The notes beneath the pieces were generated by a model, which searched no databases, had not been told where the DNA came from, and saw only the letters and a program-made list of their open reading frames with translations. Positions 36,549 through 38,183 of a DNA stretch of 38,183 bases are shown piece after piece. Position 1 is the first letter of the stretch, and each line of letters begins with the position of its first letter. The stretch comes from Nocardia exalbida NBRC 100660 (lineage in GTDB: Bacteria > Actinomycetota > Actinomycetes > Mycobacteriales > Mycobacteriaceae). The translations under genes and the position numbers were made by a program. Location of the stretch: contig NZ_BAFZ01000027.1 of assembly GCF_000308575.1 (NCBI RefSeq), positions 1 through 38,183 of the forward strand. The letters are read 5' to 3'.

Positions 36549-36623
36549 GGAGAGGCGGCACCGTAGTGCGCCGCCCCAACTATCCTTGCACCAACAGTGC
36601 GCCGAATACGCGGAGAGGCGGCA
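36549..36623 (+). repeat. 12-base direct repeat upstream of murA
   Basis: GGAGAGGCGGCA occurs at 36549-36560 and 36612-36623. The second copy contains the murA ribosome site and first base of its start codon. Between them TATCCT at 36581-36586 is a -10 candidate. The duplication may be accidental. Confidence 0.5.
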
Positions 36624-37882
36624 TGGAACGGTTTTTGGTTACCGGCGGAAATCGACTCGTCGGTGAGGTCACGGTGGGGGGCGCCAAGAACAGCGTCCTC
36701 AAACTGATGGCCGCTGCGCTGCTCGCCGAGGGCACCACCACGATCACGAACTGCCCGGACATCCTCGATGTGCCGCTGATGGGCGATGTGCTGCGCGGCC
36801 TCGGCTGCGACGTGGCCATCGACGGCGGCACGGTGTCCATCACCACGCCCGCCGAACCGAAGTACCACGCGGACTTCCCCGCGGTGACGCAGTTCCGCGC
36901 GTCGGTGTGTGTGCTGGGTCCGCTGATGGCGCGGTGCAAGCGCGCCGTCGTCGCACTGCCCGGCGGTGACGCCATCGGCTCCCGCCCGCTCGACATGCAT
37001 CAGGCCGGCCTGCGCCTGCTCGGCGCGACCAGCGAGATCGAGCACGGTTGCGTGGTGGCCAAGGCCGACGAGCTGCAAGGCGCCCGGATCCGGCTCGACT
37101 TCCCCTCGGTCGGCGCGACCGAGAACATCCTGATGGCGGCGGTGCTGGCCGAGGGCGAGACGGTGATCGACAACGCCGCGCGCGAACCGGACATCGTCGA
37201 CCTGTGCAACATGCTCGTCCGGATGGGGGCGCGGATCAGCGGCGCGGGCACCTCGGTGCTCACCATCCAGGGCGTCGAGCGTCTCGCGCCGACCACCCAC
37301 CGCGTCATCGGTGACCGCATCGTGGCCGCCACGTGGGGCATCGCCGCCGCGATGACCCTCGGCGACATCCGCGTCACGGGCGTGAACCCCAAGCATCTGT
37401 CGCTGGTGCTCGACAAGCTGCGGTCCGCGGGGGCGCGCATCTCATTCGAGCAGGACGGCTTCCGGGTGGTCCAGGCCGAGCGGCCGCGCGCGGTGAACTT
37501 CTCGACCCTGCCGTTCCCCGGTTTCCCGACCGACTTGCAGCCGATGGCCATCGGGCTGGCGTCCATCGCCGACGGAACCTCGATGATCACCGAGAACATC
37601 TTCGAGGCGCGCTTCCGGTTCGTGGAAGAGATGATCCGGCTCGGCGCCGACGCGCGCACCGATGGGCACCACGCGGTGGTGCGCGGGATTCCTCGGCTGT
37701 CGAGTGCTCCGGTGTGGTCCTCGGACATCCGGGCCGGCGCGGGTCTGGTCCTCGCGGGCTTGGTCGCCGACGGCACCACCGAAGTGCACGACGTCTTCCA
37801 TATCGATCGCGGGTACCCGAATTTCGTCGAGCAGCTGCAGGAGCTGGGCGGCGATGTCACGCGGGTCGGCGCCGCGGATTGA
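36623..37882 (+). CDS. murA: UDP-GlcNAc enolpyruvyltransferase with Asp in place of Cys
   Basis: This enzyme transfers enolpyruvate from PEP to UDP-GlcNAc, the first committed step of peptidoglycan synthesis. It has 419 residues from ATG 36623 (GGAGAGGCGGC). Conserved parts are VGGAKNS with Lys22, [50 protein letters not shown] and [14 protein letters not shown]. In the active-site loop [16 protein letters not shown] residue 116 is Asp where most bacteria have Cys. This is the known mycobacterial state, which makes the enzyme insensitive to fosfomycin. An upstream in-frame extension lacks a ribosome site. It lies just before an rRNA operon, as in mycobacteria. Confidence 0.97.
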   Translation: MERFLVTGGNRLVGEVTVGGAKNSVLKLMAAALLAEGTTTITNCPDILDVPLMGDVLRGLGCDVAIDGGTVSITTPAEPKYHADFPAVTQFRASVCVLGPLMARCKRAVVALPGGDAIGSRPLDMHQAGLRLLGATSEIEHGCVVAKADELQGARIRLDFPSVGATENILMAAVLAEGETVIDNAAREPDIVDLCNMLVRMGARISGAGTSVLTIQGVERLAPTTHRVIGDRIVAATWGIAAAMTLGDIRVTGVNPKHLSLVLDKLRSAGARISFEQDGFRVVQAERPRAVNFSTLPFPGFPTDLQPMAIGLASIADGTSMITENIFEARFRFVEEMIRLGADARTDGHHAVVRGIPRLSSAPVWSSDIRAGAGLVLAGLVADGTTEVHDVFHIDRGYPNFVEQLQELGGDVTRVGAAD

Positions 37883-37885
37883 GCG

Positions 37886-37911
37886 CTCGCGCCCATCCCG
37901 ATGGGCGCGAG
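37886..37911 (+). terminator. Hairpin after murA
   Basis: CTCGCGCCCAT pairs perfectly with ATGGGCGCGAG across CCCG, four bases after the stop codon. The T-run is weak (TTATCGATCGTTT). Confidence 0.7.
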
Positions 37912-37952
37912 TTATCGATCGTTTCCCGGAAAACGCCGGATGACCAGGGGAT

Positions 37953-37981
37953 TTGACATCGTGCACGCAGACACGTAACTT
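37953..37981 (+). promoter_or_regulatory. Ribosomal RNA operon promoter P1
   Basis: TTGACA at 37953-37958 and TAACTT at 37976-37981 are exactly 17 bases apart, a consensus-grade -35 and a good -10. It is the best promoter in the window and lies where the rrnA promoter lies behind murA in mycobacteria. Confidence 0.85.
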
Positions 37982-37989
37982 ATTCCAAG

Positions 37990-38183
37990 TCAGAGCGACA
38001 CGGACACCGACCCGGGGCCCAGGAGCTGAGCGGAAACGCTGAGCCGGAGGCCAGGGAAACGAGGTAGGACGAGGAGCGCCTGACGCTCACATGGCTTGAC
38101 CGTGACCCCAGTTTGCAACTGGGTTCACCACTGAGCTAAGCTTGAAAAGTTGCCTCACTGAAGTTCCGAAAATGTTCGGAGTG
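37990..38183 (+). other. rRNA operon leader with second promoter candidate
   Basis: No gene is present up to the window end. TTGCAA (38113-38118) and TAAGCT (38137-38142), 18 bases apart, could be a second promoter. CCCAGTT and AACTGGG around TGC form a small hairpin near 38107-38123, and TCCGAA/TTCGGA forms another at 38165-38180. Such short stems and leader motifs belong to rRNA antitermination and processing regions. The 16S gene must lie further downstream. Confidence 0.65.

Noticed and set aside
35504..37396. A 630-codon minus-strand frame across DUF2550, the PduO-type gene and murA
   Set aside because: It is antisense to three clear genes and shows only composition-driven residues.

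Overview
The window is high-GC actinobacterial chromosome, most likely Nocardia or a close relative in the Mycobacteriales. Many starts are GTG, some genes look leaderless, and the order tRNA-Arg, argS, lysA, hom, thrC, thrB, rho, rpmE, prfA, prmC, tsaC, wecA, atpI, atpBEFHAGDC, DUF2550, PduO, murA, rRNA leader closely follows the Rv1292-Rv1315-rrn block of Mycobacterium tuberculosis as I remember it. The delta subunit gene of the ATP synthase is separate from the b subunit gene, unlike the b-delta fusion of mycobacteria. The genus is an inference.

Positions 1-6560 hold mostly minus-strand genes: a ferric-iron ABC transporter (permease cut by the window edge, binding protein, and a DtxR/IdeR-like box in front), a Tat-exported metallophosphoesterase with a proline-rich membrane protein, a SnoaL-like protein behind a palindromic operator candidate, two uncharacterised plus-strand genes, and an L,D-transpeptidase-like protein. 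Positions 6740-10560 form an accessory segment: an overlapping small pair (unknown protein and winged-helix protein), an XRE/DUF5753 regulator with its DUF397 partner, two tandem secreted four-cysteine paralogues, and a YefM-YoeB toxin-antitoxin module whose antitoxin is about twice the normal length and which carries a twin TGTACA operator.

Positions 10807-19795 start the conserved core: tRNA-Arg(CCG), the membrane pair DUF3105/DUF305 (the latter with an octapeptide-repeat N-terminus), then argS, lysA, hom, thrC and thrB. The lysA-hom-thrC junctions overlap by four bases, so lysine and threonine synthesis from aspartate is translationally linked. A nine-codon ORF with a strong ribosome binding site ends on the lysA start codon.

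Positions 19796-27076 contain rho with a long leader and a long disordered insert, a small convergent membrane-protein gene that runs antisense into the rho end, rpmE, prfA with its modifying enzyme prmC, tsaC and wecA. Positions 27088-35160 hold atpI and the complete eight-gene ATP synthase operon, closed by a strong terminator. A long, nearly perfect hairpin lies between atpA and atpG. Positions 35297-38183 contain a DUF2550 membrane protein, a PduO-type adenosyltransferase, murA (with aspartate replacing the fosfomycin-target cysteine), and the promoter and leader of a ribosomal RNA operon whose 16S gene lies beyond the window.

I did not find a clear new multi-gene system. The best candidates for something undescribed are the extended YefM antitoxin, the atpA-atpG hairpin, the lysA mini-ORF, the paired secreted four-cysteine proteins and the octapeptide-repeat DUF305 protein. 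I saw no insertion sequence, integrase or CRISPR array.
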